The notes under the pieces are model-generated. The model worked only from the letters and a program-made list of their open reading frames with translations, did not search any database and had not been told where the DNA came from. This document shows, piece by piece, positions 8,635-17,394 of a stretch of 39,448 nt of DNA; position 1 is the stretch's first letter, and every line of letters begins with the position of its first letter. The translations under genes were made by a program, and so were the position numbers. This DNA is from Malonomonas rubra (GTDB lineage Bacteria > Desulfobacterota > Desulfuromonadia > Desulfuromonadales > Geopsychrobacteraceae), in assembly GCF_003247215.1 (NCBI RefSeq), contig NZ_QKAP01000100.1:1-39448 (forward strand). The letters run 5' to 3'.

Positions 8635-10053
8635 TTAGAACTGTAACGATTTGATTTCGAGAAACTCCTCCAACCCATAACGCCCCAGCTCTCGGCCATT
8701 CCCCGATTGTTTGTAACCTCCAAACGGAGCCAGCAGGTTGAAACGCCCGCCATTAATATCGACCTGCCCGGTCCGCAAACGGCGAGCGACCCGCTCGGCA
8801 CGCTTCACATCGGCCGACCAGACTCCGCCGGCCAAACCATAATCGGTCGCGTTAGCAATACGGATCGCATCCTCCTCGTCTCGGTAACTCATGATACAAA
8901 GCACCGGGCCAAAGATTTCTTCTTGGGCAATTGTCATCTCTGGGGTCACCTTTCCGAACAGGGTCGGCTGCACATAATAGCCGATCAGCAGCCCTTCGGG
9001 GCGCTCTTCACCACCACATAGCAGCTCGGCCCCCTCTTTAATCCCCCTGCGGATATATCCGACAACCCGCTCGCGCTGCGCTGCCGAAACCAGCGGCCCA
9101 AGCTTCGTCTGCATATCGCGGGAATCACCCGGTAAAAAACTTTTGGCAGCCTTGACCGCTAACTCAACTGCCCGCTGGTAGAGCGCCTCGGGGACCAGCA
9201 TGCGGGTCTGAGCGCTGCAGGTTTGACCGGAATTAAGCATGCAGCTGGTGATGCTCGCCTTGACCGCTGCCTCAAGATCGGCATCATCCAGAATCAGGGC
9301 AGCCGACTTCCCACCCAATTCCAGCGCGACCCGCTTGACCGTCTCCGCCGCCAGCGCCGAAACCCTCCTGCCAGCGCGGGTCGATCCGGTAAAGGAAACC
9401 ATATCAACATCAAGGTGCGCGGCCAACGCTTCGCCAGCAACTGGCCCGTAACCGGAAATCAGGTTAAAAACTCCCGGGGGGAAATTGCAGGCATCAACCA
9501 ACTCAGCCAATACAAACGCATTCAAAGGGGTCAGCTCGCTCGGCTTTGCGACAAGGGTACAGCCTGCAGCCAATGCGGCGGCAACCTTGATCATCAACTG
9601 ATGCAGCGGATAATTCCAGGGAGTAATCGCCGCAACCACCCCAACCGGCTCTTTGACAATTTTCGAGTTGCCGATCTGCTCAGTAAAGGGATACTCCTTG
9701 AGCAACTTGATGTAGCTGTCGAGCACCGCCACAGGCAAACCGACTTGAATTCGCTGACTCAGTTTAATCGGCATGCCAAGCTCTGCCGTGATCAGAGCAC
9801 CTATTTCTGGAACCTTTTCCGTCAGCTTTTCATGCAACCGACGGAGATACACCGCACGCTCCTGCTGACTTGTCGCTGACCAGCCGGGCAACGCCTTCTT
9901 CGCCGCAGCGACTGCACTCTCGACATCCCCCCTATCGCCCGCTGGAACAGTTCCGATAACCGCTTCTGTAGCCGGATTGACGACTTCGATCCGTTCAACA
10001 CTGGTTGCCGAGGCCCATTGACCACCGAAATAAAATTTGTCATATTCCCGCAT
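8635..10053 (-). CDS. NAD(P)+-dependent aldehyde dehydrogenase
   Basis: A 472-residue member of the ALDH superfamily. It oxidises an aldehyde to the carboxylate with NAD(P)+; the substrate is not predictable. Seen are TPWNYP (about 143-148), the Rossmann-linked KPSE (about 170) and FTGST (about 222-226), the general base Glu in LELGGKS (about 248-254), the catalytic Cys in NSGQTCSA (about 283-290) and EEIFGPV (about 380). All catalytic residues are present. GGGAGG lies eight bases before the ATG. It sits near the AOR operon but in a separate transcription unit across the TM2 gene; both enzymes act on aldehydes, one with ferredoxin/flavin and one with a pyridine nucleotide, which suggests shared substrates. 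Confidence 0.95.
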   Translation of the reverse strand: MREYDKFYFGGQWASATSVERIEVVNPATEAVIGTVPAGDRGDVESAVAAAKKALPGWSATSQQERAVYLRRLHEKLTEKVPEIGALITAELGMPIKLSQRIQVGLPVAVLDSYIKLLKEYPFTEQIGNSKIVKEPVGVVAAITPWNYPLHQLMIKVAAALAAGCTLVAKPSELTPLNAFVLAELVDACNFPPGVFNLISGYGPVAGEALAAHLDVDMVSFTGSTRAGRRVSALAAETVKRVALELGGKSAALILDDADLEAAVKASITSCMLNSGQTCSAQTRMLVPEALYQRAVELAVKAAKSFLPGDSRDMQTKLGPLVSAAQRERVVGYIRRGIKEGAELLCGGEERPEGLLIGYYVQPTLFGKVTPEMTIAQEEIFGPVLCIMSYRDEEDAIRIANATDYGLAGGVWSADVKRAERVARRLRTGQVDINGGRFNLLAPFGGYKQSGNGRELGRYGLEEFLEIKSLQF

Positions 10054-10256
10054 CTGCGCAACCTCCCAACTTGCTTACTTCATGAAAAGGGTAAAAAGCC
10101 TCTAAATGTTTGGGAAATCCCTGCTGACAAGTATACACATCTCTACTTGTGGCAAGCACTCATTAAAGGGGCTTTTGCGAAAACCGCTTAACCATTTAAG
10201 AATACTACCATTATCTGAACTTGACAGTTTTGCTCTTTTCCAACAGGGAGTCAGTT

Positions 10257-11193
10257 ATGGGCCAAGAAAGCACCCAGACCTCTTCACTCATTCAGAACCA
10301 GACTTTGTATCCCCCCCCAGCTAGCTACAGAAGTCGGGGAAAACACTGCCGCGCTACAAAGCGTCACCGAAAACAGCCAGGAATCTCAATCGGCCCATCT
10401 TTTCCGTTAGCCTTTGCAAAAGCTTAGTAGCAGGCTGGAATATGCGGATGAAATAAGCTACAAAGCATTTAACAAACTAAGTGACACCCTTGAGAAATAT
10501 TTCACCAAGGCAGAGAAATTAGGTCGTGAAGAAGGTCACCAGAAAATGAGCCGTGGTGGAGTCCGCCGAATTGACACCGACCTGCGCAGCTTGTCGCTCC
10601 GGATGTGTTGCAGCTTGCCAAATCAGCGACAGGTCAACCTGCAGAAGCTACTACCGAGTAAGAACCTGCGAATGTGGAAAACATCCAGACTGTGTCGCAA
10701 AACAAAATTATCACTCAGGTCAAAATTGAAAGCATGTTATTGGAAATCAGCATCACCTTTAAGCAATCGGCAATTATGCAGCTGGTTCCGGTTACAGGTA
10801 ACGACACAGCAGAAGGCAGTAGCGACAAGCAGTTCGCTAATAGCCATACCAACCTGAATGACCTGATTACTCAACTGGAAATTATCACCGCAACAGCGAA
10901 AGACTTGTACGAATCGCTGACCGAAATCAGCAACCTGCTGATCGAAAAACAATCCGGAGGACAACGGCGACTTTTTCAGGTCCACTTTTGCCTCCCAGGC
11001 CCCGATCGGCCTAATCGCAGCCGACGAGGCAGGTCACGGCACCACCATCTTCCCGACCTCAGATGGAGAAATTGCCAAAGTCGCCAACGAAGTGGGATCA
11101 CTGCCTGAAACTGAAAACGGAGTCGGAAAATCCGAACCCGTTGCTCGTACAAACCAGGCAACTCAAAGGTCACAGGCTCTACCTTCAAACTGA
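10257..11193 (+). pseudogene. Decayed gene of unknown function, frameshifted several times
   Basis: An ATG at 10257 with AGGGAG in front opens a reading frame that breaks at a run of eight C (10311-10318). One frame over, a coherent stretch (QLATEVGENTAALQS...) runs to an in-frame TAG near 10408, and continues as LEYADEISYKAFNKLSDTL... (from 10414). A further shift near 10560-10620 leads to IITQVKIESMLLEIS... up to about 10965, and another shift leads to FASQAPIGLIAADEAGHG... ending at TGA 11193. The pieces read as one Ser/Thr/Gln-rich, helical protein of about 310 residues with at least three shifts and stops. I do not recognise the family. The end overlaps the convergent M24 peptidase gene by nine bases. 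Two unrelated remnants joined together is an alternative. Confidence 0.6.
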
Positions 11194-12351
11194 AATCAGT
11201 TCGTCCGAAAGGATCGTAACCTTTTCACCACCATCCTTGGTAACGATATAGGTATTCTCGATTCCAATCGGCCCCAGTTCGGGAAAAACAAACTTCGGCT
11301 CCACGGCGATGGTCTGCCCCGCGATCAACTGCATGTCGAAACCTTGCGCCAGCACTGGGAACTCGTCCAACTCCAAGCCAACTCCGTGACCAACAAACTT
11401 TGCCTGTTCTCCCGGAGGCCCCATATAGCAATCGCCGAGCCCCGCATCGATCGCCAGTCGCTCCGATTCGGCAAAAAGTTCGGAACAGATCGAACCCGGC
11501 TTCAGCTCAGCGGCGATCCGATCCTGAATCTGGCAGGCGACCTTAAAACCATGCTGCAGCTGCTTCGGCAGTTCCCCACAGACGTACATGCGCGTCATGT
11601 CAACAGTGTACCCGTCAATAATCCCAGCATAATCTATCAACACCGGCTGACCTGCCTCTATTAACTTCTCAGAAGCACCATGTCCAATGGCGCTGGACAT
11701 TCCTTGCCCGGTTACCGGACCATCGAAAAATCCACCTTTGCTGCCGCTGGTGCCAGCGACCACTAACCCCATGAACAACTCCTGGTTAAAGGCGCGCAGC
11801 CGCACCGGGCCTTCCCCGCCGATCCGCCGTAAGCCGGCTTCGAGTTCTGCTGCCAGGTCAATCTCGCGGATACCCGGCTGCAGGATATCCGCAACCGCTG
11901 CGAAAATCCGACTCAATTGCGCCCCGGCGTGCCGCATCCGTTCTAGCTCCCACGGAGATTTCAACGAACGCAGTTCCCGGTTGATTATACTGATATCGGC
12001 GAAATCACACTCTGGCAGAATTTTCCTGTAGTAGCCATACTGATGCATCGGCAGCACATCATAGGTCAACCCGATTTTCCGCTGCCCTTCAAACAAGTGG
12101 GCGAAGTCTTTACTGCGGGGAAAAGGGCGAATATCTTCAATACAAGCTTCTTCCCGGGCTCGTGAAAAGCTCTTGCGGACCAGCAGAATCGCCTCACCCG
12201 CCGCCGGGACCCAGAGCATTCCGTTCTGGCGAGTTCCCGTGTAGTAATAAACATCGATGGGATAAATCAGTATAGCGCCATCCAGCTCAGACTGCTGCAA
12301 ACGTTCCTGCAGACGGGAGATCCGGGCCGGGCATTCCTGTTTCAACGACAT
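11185..12351 (-). CDS. M24-family metallopeptidase (Xaa-Pro aminopeptidase/prolidase-like)
   Basis: A 388-residue cytoplasmic protein: N-terminal creatinase-like domain (about 1-140) and C-terminal pita-bread catalytic domain. The five metal ligands can be placed: Asp in LIDYAG, Asp in TVDMTR, His in GHGVGLELDE, Glu in AVEPKF and Glu in GIENTY. It should cleave the bond before or after proline in small peptides with two divalent metals; related creatinase-fold enzymes are the alternative. The start is ATG at 12351 with GGAG eight bases upstream; the longer reading to 12390 lacks a ribosome site. It is the only intact gene in the decayed 10.1-14.0 kb strip, and may explain why that strip has not been lost. 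Confidence 0.92.
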   Translation of the reverse strand: MSLKQECPARISRLQERLQQSELDGAILIYPIDVYYYTGTRQNGMLWVPAAGEAILLVRKSFSRAREEACIEDIRPFPRSKDFAHLFEGQRKIGLTYDVLPMHQYGYYRKILPECDFADISIINRELRSLKSPWELERMRHAGAQLSRIFAAVADILQPGIREIDLAAELEAGLRRIGGEGPVRLRAFNQELFMGLVVAGTSGSKGGFFDGPVTGQGMSSAIGHGASEKLIEAGQPVLIDYAGIIDGYTVDMTRMYVCGELPKQLQHGFKVACQIQDRIAAELKPGSICSELFAESERLAIDAGLGDCYMGPPGEQAKFVGHGVGLELDEFPVLAQGFDMQLIAGQTIAVEPKFVFPELGPIGIENTYIVTKDGGEKVTILSDELISV

Positions 12352-12453
12352 AAAAATATCTCCGCAACAGTTCAATAAAGACGAAATCATATCGAAGGCA
12401 GGTTTGCTTAGGAAGCGATTTTTGCTTTTCCAAAAGGGGGAAAAGAATCAGGC

Positions 12454-12600
12454 CTAAATCTTGATAGTTTGTCTGATATTCGGATCGAGGGAGATCATCG
12501 CCTCCTCTATCTGCTTTAGCGCGGCTTCTCCCTACAGCTACTGCTTGCTAAATTCTCTGTTTTCGGCCCCAAATTCCATGACCGCTGAGATGTTCTGCCT
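12454..12600 (-). pseudogene. Short coding-like remnant
   Basis: On the minus strand a protein-like stretch (MEFGAENREFSKQ, two stops, then EAALKQIEEAMISLDPNIRQ) ends at TAG 12456-12454. It looks like the tail of a helical protein with two nonsense codons. No family recognised; could be chance. Confidence 0.28.
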
Positions 12601-12610
12601 GACTTGCTGA

Positions 12611-13261
12611 TTTGAAAAGCTCATTACCGAATTGACCGATATAGGCCAGTATTCTCTACAAAAAATCCTGAAAGGGCCTTATCGGATGGAGATCGATAAT
12701 TCTTTAGAAAAATCTTCAGGAAGATGCCATTGACTGGCGGCAATATTCCCCAGATTATAACGCAAAACCAATCAATAGCCATCTGGGAGAGATTCGATAC
12801 TCAACGATTTCAGCCTTGTTCTGCTAATTTTCAGTTCCTGCCTTACGCGGCCTATGCCGATGAACTTGTTCAACTGCTCAGTTCCTTGATCATCGGCACA
12901 TTTGAAGAAGGGAATGTCCAATACGGAATTGTCACCTTTAAAGAGAACGGGACCTATGCAGAAAAAACGTTTTCGACGAGAGACAAAGAAACTCTATTGC
13001 TGACACCGGAAGGGTTATGAAAAATGGTTGATAACGAGTTCCAAAGCCAACTAACTGGATCAAATTCCTTCAACGCCCGCGACTGGCGAATCTATCACCG
13101 ACAAAGTCGTCCAGATCAACAGAAACGAATTGATTCTGATCGGGTTGGACAGCAAACACTATGCAAAAAACGGGTTCCGCCCGAAGCAGATCAATAATCT
13201 ATTCCTTTGGATAGCTAAAAAAACAAATCCGCCGCCGCAGGCTTTTTTCAGCCACATTTGA
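12611..13261 (+). pseudogene. Decayed gene of unknown function
   Basis: Coherent protein-like pieces follow each other in different frames: KLITELTDIGQYSLQKILKG and on to about 12728, IDWRQYSPDYNAKPINSHL to about 12830, a 66-residue stretch ending in LLLTPEGL (frame open 12724-13020), and GESITDKVVQINRNELILIG... to the TGA at 13259-13261. Together they make a protein of about 210 residues broken by three or so indels. The 98-codon open frame at 12724-13020 is the longest piece and should not be called as a gene on its own. Family not recognised. A possible weak ending GC-rich to T-rich tract follows at 13230-13247. Confidence 0.45.
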
Positions 13262-13353
13262 TGAAATGATCTCCCCCTGCTACCGATGTCGGCTTCAAAG
13301 AGCCATGATGGAAGAGTCCCCCAATGTTCAACGTAGCAGAGAGGAGATCACAA

Positions 13354-13870
13354 ATGAAAATTATCACTGTTGCAGAGACCTGGAGAAAAACGTTTTTCAT
13401 ATCGTCTGTAAAATGAACACAACAAAGTGGTGAAAAAGAGGATGTTGCTCCGTAGTCAGGTCAGTCCGTTCTTTTTTAAGCTTTCACCCTGCCGGGTTGC
13501 GATGGAGGCTTGTGCAACCCCTCACTTCTGGGGACGAAAGCTCACTTTCATGGGCATGATGTGAAACTAATTCCACCATAGCATGTCAAGCCGTTGGTTC
13601 AGGAAAACAAGAATGATTACAACGATGCACGTGCCATAGCCGAGACGGTCAACAGACTCAGGGTATCATTTGTCGCTATCCAAACCGAAAAAGGCATGAC
13701 ATTCAGGCGATTCACAGAATCCGTTCCCAGTGTCGCGAGACCGTACTGCCCTGAGCAATTCCACTCGGGGGTTGCTTGCGGAATACGGCATTTCCTTCCC
13801 CAAAGAACTTGCCGTACTGGGTCGCAGGATTCTTGAACTTCTTGAAGAGGATCTGAAAGATGCGCGCTCG
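13354..13870 (+). mobile_element. Remnant of an IS110-family transposase gene
   Basis: Starts ATGAAAATTATCACTG with GAGGAG in front, as in intact IS110-family genes. Scattered over three frames are family pieces: NVFHIVC-like, KKRMLLRSQV, PCRVAMEACA (catalytic region of the DEDD RuvC-like domain), HFWGRKLT, GHDVKLIPP, then ENKNDYNDARAIAETVNRL (open from 13594), RDRTALSNSTRGLLAEYGISF and LAVLGRRILELL (open from 13730). Only the N-terminal two thirds of a transposase is present; the C-terminal Tnp_20 domain with its Ser active site is absent. At least five indels or stops, so it cannot be active. IS110 elements lack long terminal inverted repeats, and none are seen, so the element ends cannot be placed. 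No second copy is present in the window. Confidence 0.75.
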
Positions 13871-13890
13871 GCAAACCGGGGCAACCGCGT

Positions 13891-14037
13891 AAAGTGCTCG
13901 ATCTGGTTCTGGCACAGGAAATGGGACTCTGGCGAGTTCTGGATTATACTGCCGATAGATTGCGCTTATAGGAAAACACTCTGCAGAATATCTACATCGA
14001 AGATATCCAGTGGGCAGAACAAACCATCAAGGGCTAA
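13891..14037 (+). pseudogene. C-terminal remnant of an unknown gene
   Basis: Frame VLDLVLAQEMGLWRVLDYTA...RLRL, one TAG, then a piece ending in IEDIQWAEQTIKG and TAA at 14037. It reads as the helical C-terminus of a protein that is not the IS110 transposase, so it is probably the tail of a gene truncated by the IS insertion or a later deletion. Family not recognised. Confidence 0.35.
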
Positions 14038-14046
14038 AAAGCATCT

Positions 14047-14427
14047 TTACCGTGGCCGCTGTTCCAGCTCGATTAACAACTTTTTCAGCTGCTCTATCTT
14101 TTCATTGAGCAGCTGATTCTCATTTCTCAGTGTCTCCAATTCCGAATCGGGCTGTTGATTACTGGACTGAGACCCGCCCAGATCCTGGTTGTGCAACTGC
14201 CCATATTGAACCAGACTTCTGGCGTGCGCCGACAAGGGAGATGAAGGGTAACGCTGCTGGAATTTTTCCAGCGCAGTCAACTGTCTGTTTTTAATAAACT
14301 GATCGAGGGCGGACATGAATTGATCCTGCTCATTCTGCCCTGGACAAGGCTTTTCTTTCTGGAGTAGCGCTGGAACGGAACAACCGACCAACACCCAGAG
14401 AGCCGCGAAAACAACTATTAATCTCAT
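14047..14427 (-). CDS. Small predicted lipoprotein with a C-terminal coiled coil
   Basis: A 126-residue protein with an N-terminal signal sequence ending in a lipobox, LVGC (Cys16), so exported and lipid-anchored. Residues about 30-80 are helical with a spacing reminiscent of a TPR-like turn (ALDQFIKNRQLTALEKFQQRYP), and residues about 92-125 form a heptad-rich coiled coil (ETLRNENQLLNEKIEQLKKLL). The ATG is three bases after the TAA of the diguanylate cyclase gene, with GGAAG eight bases upstream, so the two are co-transcribed. A periplasmic partner for the cyclase sensor domain is a reasonable guess. No known family recognised. Confidence 0.75.
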   Translation of the reverse strand: MRLIVVFAALWVLVGCSVPALLQKEKPCPGQNEQDQFMSALDQFIKNRQLTALEKFQQRYPSSPLSAHARSLVQYGQLHNQDLGGSQSSNQQPDSELETLRNENQLLNEKIEQLKKLLIELEQRPR

Positions 14428-14430
14428 CCG

Positions 14431-15753
14431 TTACTTCCGCCGATCCAACATGTAGTTACTCCCCTGCTGCTCTTTCAGAAATTTTTTGACCTTAGCACAA
14501 TCTTGGCTGATCGCCAACCTGGACGGAAAATCGTAATGATCTGAACGGATCACAGCAATTGAGACCGTCATCAGCGGGAAGGTACGCTCGACACCGAACC
14601 GGTCTTTACCAATAAAAGAACCTTTGGCCCTGTCCTCTTCATTATAGAAATAAGGAACCATCTGCTTGAACTCCTCGATCAGTTTCTTCGCCAGTTCTTC
14701 TCCCTTTTCCAGTTCGGTGACAACCACATAATCATCCCCACCGATATGCCCGATCAAATCCTCGGGGGTTCCCCCCTGCCGGACAACCCGCTCGATCATC
14801 TCACCAACCCGGGCCAGCACATCACTCCCTGCCTTGTAACCGTATCGATCACTGTACGATTTGAAATTGTCGAGATCGATATACAGGTGAGTGAAGGGCT
14901 CACGCCTTGATATCCGCTGGTCAAGCTCCCGGTCGATGGCAAGATTCCCTGGCAATCCCGTCAGAGGGCTCGCATCGAGACGCAACTGTTCCAATTCCCT
15001 GAGCTTACGTCCCATACTGATAAAGTCCTTGGCGAGTTGGGCGAACTCTTCATCGTCGCTCAAATTCGGTTGATGCTCGAAGCTGCCGTCGGAGATTTCC
15101 AGAGTCGCCTGCTTGAGCGCTTTGACCGATCGGTGAATACTCATTATCACGGCAACCGAAACAGGCGCCGAAAGCCCGATGCCGATCATGGCGAACAGCA
15201 ACGTCAAACGATATGCCTCATCACTCTTCTTGGACAATGCCGCTAAGCCGTTATTGATCCGCAATTGTTGTTGCTGCCGTAAATTAGCCAATTGCTTGAG
15301 CAGTTGACTGCGAAGCGGAACGGTCGATTCATTCGAGATGTTAATTGCCTTTTCCCAGTTGTTCCAGAGCAGAGCTTCGGATAATTGGTCATCAAACTTA
15401 CGGTATGCCCGCAAGCGCTCAAAAAGGGGCGCCAACAGATCGACAAACGGCTCGCGACTGATAGAAAGGGCATAGCCAGACAAGGCATCATTTCGATTGA
15501 AGCGAAGCTCACGTAAAGACGGATCACGTAAGATCAGTAACTGCTTTTCAATATTTTCCTGCGCGAGCAGATTTTGTTGCAGGTCACGAACCAACTCGAA
15601 GGCCCGGAAATCGACATTGACCAGTTGCTGCGCTTGAGCGGTTTGCTGATGCAAACGGAAAAGCGCAAACCCGATCGCCAACAAACTGAAAAAAACGATC
15701 ACCAGATAACCAATGATCACCTTTTTTGTCACGGTTGAGAAGAGTTTGCGCAT
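14431..15753 (-). CDS. Membrane-bound HAMP-GGDEF protein with a variant GGDDY motif
   Basis: A 440-residue inner-membrane signalling protein. Membrane segments at about 12-33 and 183-205 enclose a helical periplasmic sensor domain of about 150 residues; a HAMP-like linker (about 206-260) follows, then a GGDEF domain starting at SPLTGLPGN (262-270). The metal-binding DLDNFKSY is intact (293-300), but the signature is GGDDY (338-342) and not GG(D/E)EF, and the RxxD inhibitory site five residues before it is absent (Thr329 in place of Arg). Variant GGDDF cyclases exist, so it may still make c-di-GMP, without product inhibition, or act as a c-di-GMP or GTP sensor. First gene of a two-gene unit with the lipoprotein. 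Confidence 0.9.
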   Translation of the reverse strand: MRKLFSTVTKKVIIGYLVIVFFSLLAIGFALFRLHQQTAQAQQLVNVDFRAFELVRDLQQNLLAQENIEKQLLILRDPSLRELRFNRNDALSGYALSISREPFVDLLAPLFERLRAYRKFDDQLSEALLWNNWEKAINISNESTVPLRSQLLKQLANLRQQQQLRINNGLAALSKKSDEAYRLTLLFAMIGIGLSAPVSVAVIMSIHRSVKALKQATLEISDGSFEHQPNLSDDEEFAQLAKDFISMGRKLRELEQLRLDASPLTGLPGNLAIDRELDQRISRREPFTHLYIDLDNFKSYSDRYGYKAGSDVLARVGEMIERVVRQGGTPEDLIGHIGGDDYVVVTELEKGEELAKKLIEEFKQMVPYFYNEEDRAKGSFIGKDRFGVERTFPLMTVSIAVIRSDHYDFPSRLAISQDCAKVKKFLKEQQGSNYMLDRRK

Positions 15754-15836
15754 AGTATTAAAATCCTAGAAGATGCCAACATGAAATCATAACATGCTGG
15801 TTCTAAACCGACCAGTAGCTTCTTTCGCTCAGCAAG

Positions 15837-15866
15837 AAAAGGCGTCCCCTCACAGACGCCTTTTTT
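15837..15866 (-). terminator. Terminator of the liv operon
   Basis: AAAAGGCGTC (15837-15846), 8-base loop, GACGCCTTTT (15855-15864): ten-base perfect stem. On the minus strand it is followed by TTTTCTTGC. It lies about 30 bases past the livF stop codon. On the plus strand it also has a T6 tract, but no plus-strand gene ends here. Confidence 0.8.
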
Positions 15867-15896
15867 CGACAAACCTGATGAGCATGCCCGGCAGCG

Positions 15897-16604
15897 TCAC
15901 AAACCGAGGTAGGCCTTTCGAACGGCATCGTTTTCCAACAGGTTATCGGCATCGTCGACCAGGGTAATGCAGCCATTCTCCATTACATAGCCGCGATCAG
16001 CCAACTTTAACGCCTGGTTGGCGTTCTGCTCAACCAAGAAGATCGTCGTATTGTTTTCTTTGTTGATCTGCTTAAGGATATCGAAAATCTGCTTGATGAT
16101 CAGTGGCGCCAGGCCCAGCGACGGTTCATCGAGCAGCAACACCCGCGGCCGGGCCATCAACGCCCGGGAAATTGCCAGCATCTGCTGTTCGCCGCCGGAA
16201 AGGGTTCCGCCGAGCTGGTTTTTCCGCTTTTCAAGAATCGGGAACAGGGTCATGACATAGTTCATATCCTGCTGCACCAGTTGCTTGTTCTTGCGCAAAA
16301 AGGCGCCCATTTCCAGGTTCTCAAGTACTGTCATATCGGGGAAAATACGCCTTCCTTCCGGCACCTGCACAATCCCTTTCTGGACAATCCTTTCTGCACT
16401 CATCCCCGTGATCGTATCGCCATCGAGAGAGATCTCCCCAGAACGGGGTGGGGTAATGCCACAGATTGACATCAAAGTCGTGGTCTTCCCAGCACCATTG
16501 GCGCCGATTAGAGTAACAATTTCCCCCTCCTTGATTTCCAGAGAAACATCCTTCAAGGCCTGAATGTTTCCATAATATGTTTGAATATTGCTGACCTTAA
16601 GCAT
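15897..16604 (-). CDS. livF: Branched-chain amino acid ABC transporter, ATP-binding protein LivF
   Basis: A 235-residue ATPase, one of two different ATPases of the high-affinity branched-chain amino acid importer. Walker A GANGAGKTT (34-42), signature LSGGEQQ, Walker B VLLLDEPSLGLAP and H-loop-like FLVEQN are present. The start is ATG at 16604 with GGGGAGG six bases upstream; the longer reading to 16676 would overlap livG by 80 bases. The real start overlaps the livG stop by eight bases, indicating coupled translation. Last gene of the liv operon. Confidence 0.95.
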   Translation of the reverse strand: MLKVSNIQTYYGNIQALKDVSLEIKEGEIVTLIGANGAGKTTTLMSICGITPPRSGEISLDGDTITGMSAERIVQKGIVQVPEGRRIFPDMTVLENLEMGAFLRKNKQLVQQDMNYVMTLFPILEKRKNQLGGTLSGGEQQMLAISRALMARPRVLLLDEPSLGLAPLIIKQIFDILKQINKENNTTIFLVEQNANQALKLADRGYVMENGCITLVDDADNLLENDAVRKAYLGL

Positions 16605-17394
16605 CGGTTTCCTCCCCGAGATACGCTTCGATGACCTTCGGATGATCCTTGATCTGTTGTGGACTTCCTTCAGCAATCTTCTTACCGTACTCCATCACGT
16701 AAATCGGATTGGATATGTTCATCACCAGTTTCATATCGTGCTCGATCAGCAAAATAGCAATCTGTTCTTCCTCACTGATTTTACAGATCAATTGATCCAA
16801 GTCTCCAGTTTCCTGCGGGTTCATCCCGGCAGCCGGTTCGTCAAGCAACAACAAAAACGGTTCGGTCGCCATCGCTCGGGCGATCTCCAAGCGCCGTTGT
16901 GCACCGTATGGAAGATTCTTTGCAAACTCGTTGGCAGATTCTGCCAGCCCGACCTTTTTCAGCAACTGATAACTGGTCTCGACAATCTCCTGTTCCTCCT
17001 TGCGCACCCCCTTGTCGCGTATAATTGAACGGAAGATGCCGGCGCTGGTGCGACAGTGCCTGCCGATCATGACGTTTTCCAGCACGGTCATATCGGAGAA
17101 TAGCCTGATATTCTGGAAAGTCCGCGCCAGCCCCATTTCGGTGACCTTGTTAGGTTTCAAGCCATTCAGCCGCCGGGTCGGCAAGCCCTTCGGGTGCAAT
17201 AGGATGTCCCCTTTAGTCGGATTATAGATACCGGTAACACAGTTGAAAAAAGTCGTCTTCCCGGCCCCGTTCGGCCCGATCAATGCCGCGATTTCCCCTT
17301 CGTGAACTTCCAGAGAGACGCTGTCAACGGCGCGCAGGCCACCGAAATCCATGGTCAGTCCTTTAACTTCGAGTAATTTATGTTTTTCAGCCAT
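16597..17394 (-). CDS. livG: Branched-chain amino acid ABC transporter, ATP-binding protein LivG
   Basis: A 265-residue ATPase partner of LivF. Walker A GPNGAGKTT (40-48), the LivG-type signature PYGAQRRLEIARA in place of LSGGQ, Walker B LLLLDEPAAGMNP and H-loop LIEHDM are intact. The ATG overlaps the livM stop by eight bases (GAGCATGGCTGA), and GGAAGAG lies eight bases before it. Together with LivF it forms the heterodimeric motor on the LivH-LivM channel. Confidence 0.96.
   Translation of the reverse strand: MAEKHKLLEVKGLTMDFGGLRAVDSVSLEVHEGEIAALIGPNGAGKTTFFNCVTGIYNPTKGDILLHPKGLPTRRLNGLKPNKVTEMGLARTFQNIRLFSDMTVLENVMIGRHCRTSAGIFRSIIRDKGVRKEEQEIVETSYQLLKKVGLAESANEFAKNLPYGAQRRLEIARAMATEPFLLLLDEPAAGMNPQETGDLDQLICKISEEEQIAILLIEHDMKLVMNISNPIYVMEYGKKIAEGSPQQIKDHPKVIEAYLGEETDA

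Noticed and set aside
12724-13020. 98-codon frame as an independent gene
   Set aside because: Coherent peptide continues before and after it in other frames, so it is a piece of a broken gene.
13730-14116. 128-codon plus-strand frame covering the end of the IS110 remnant
   Set aside because: Only its first third resembles the transposase; the remainder is another frame of the adjacent remnants and the antisense of the lipoprotein gene. Not a gene.
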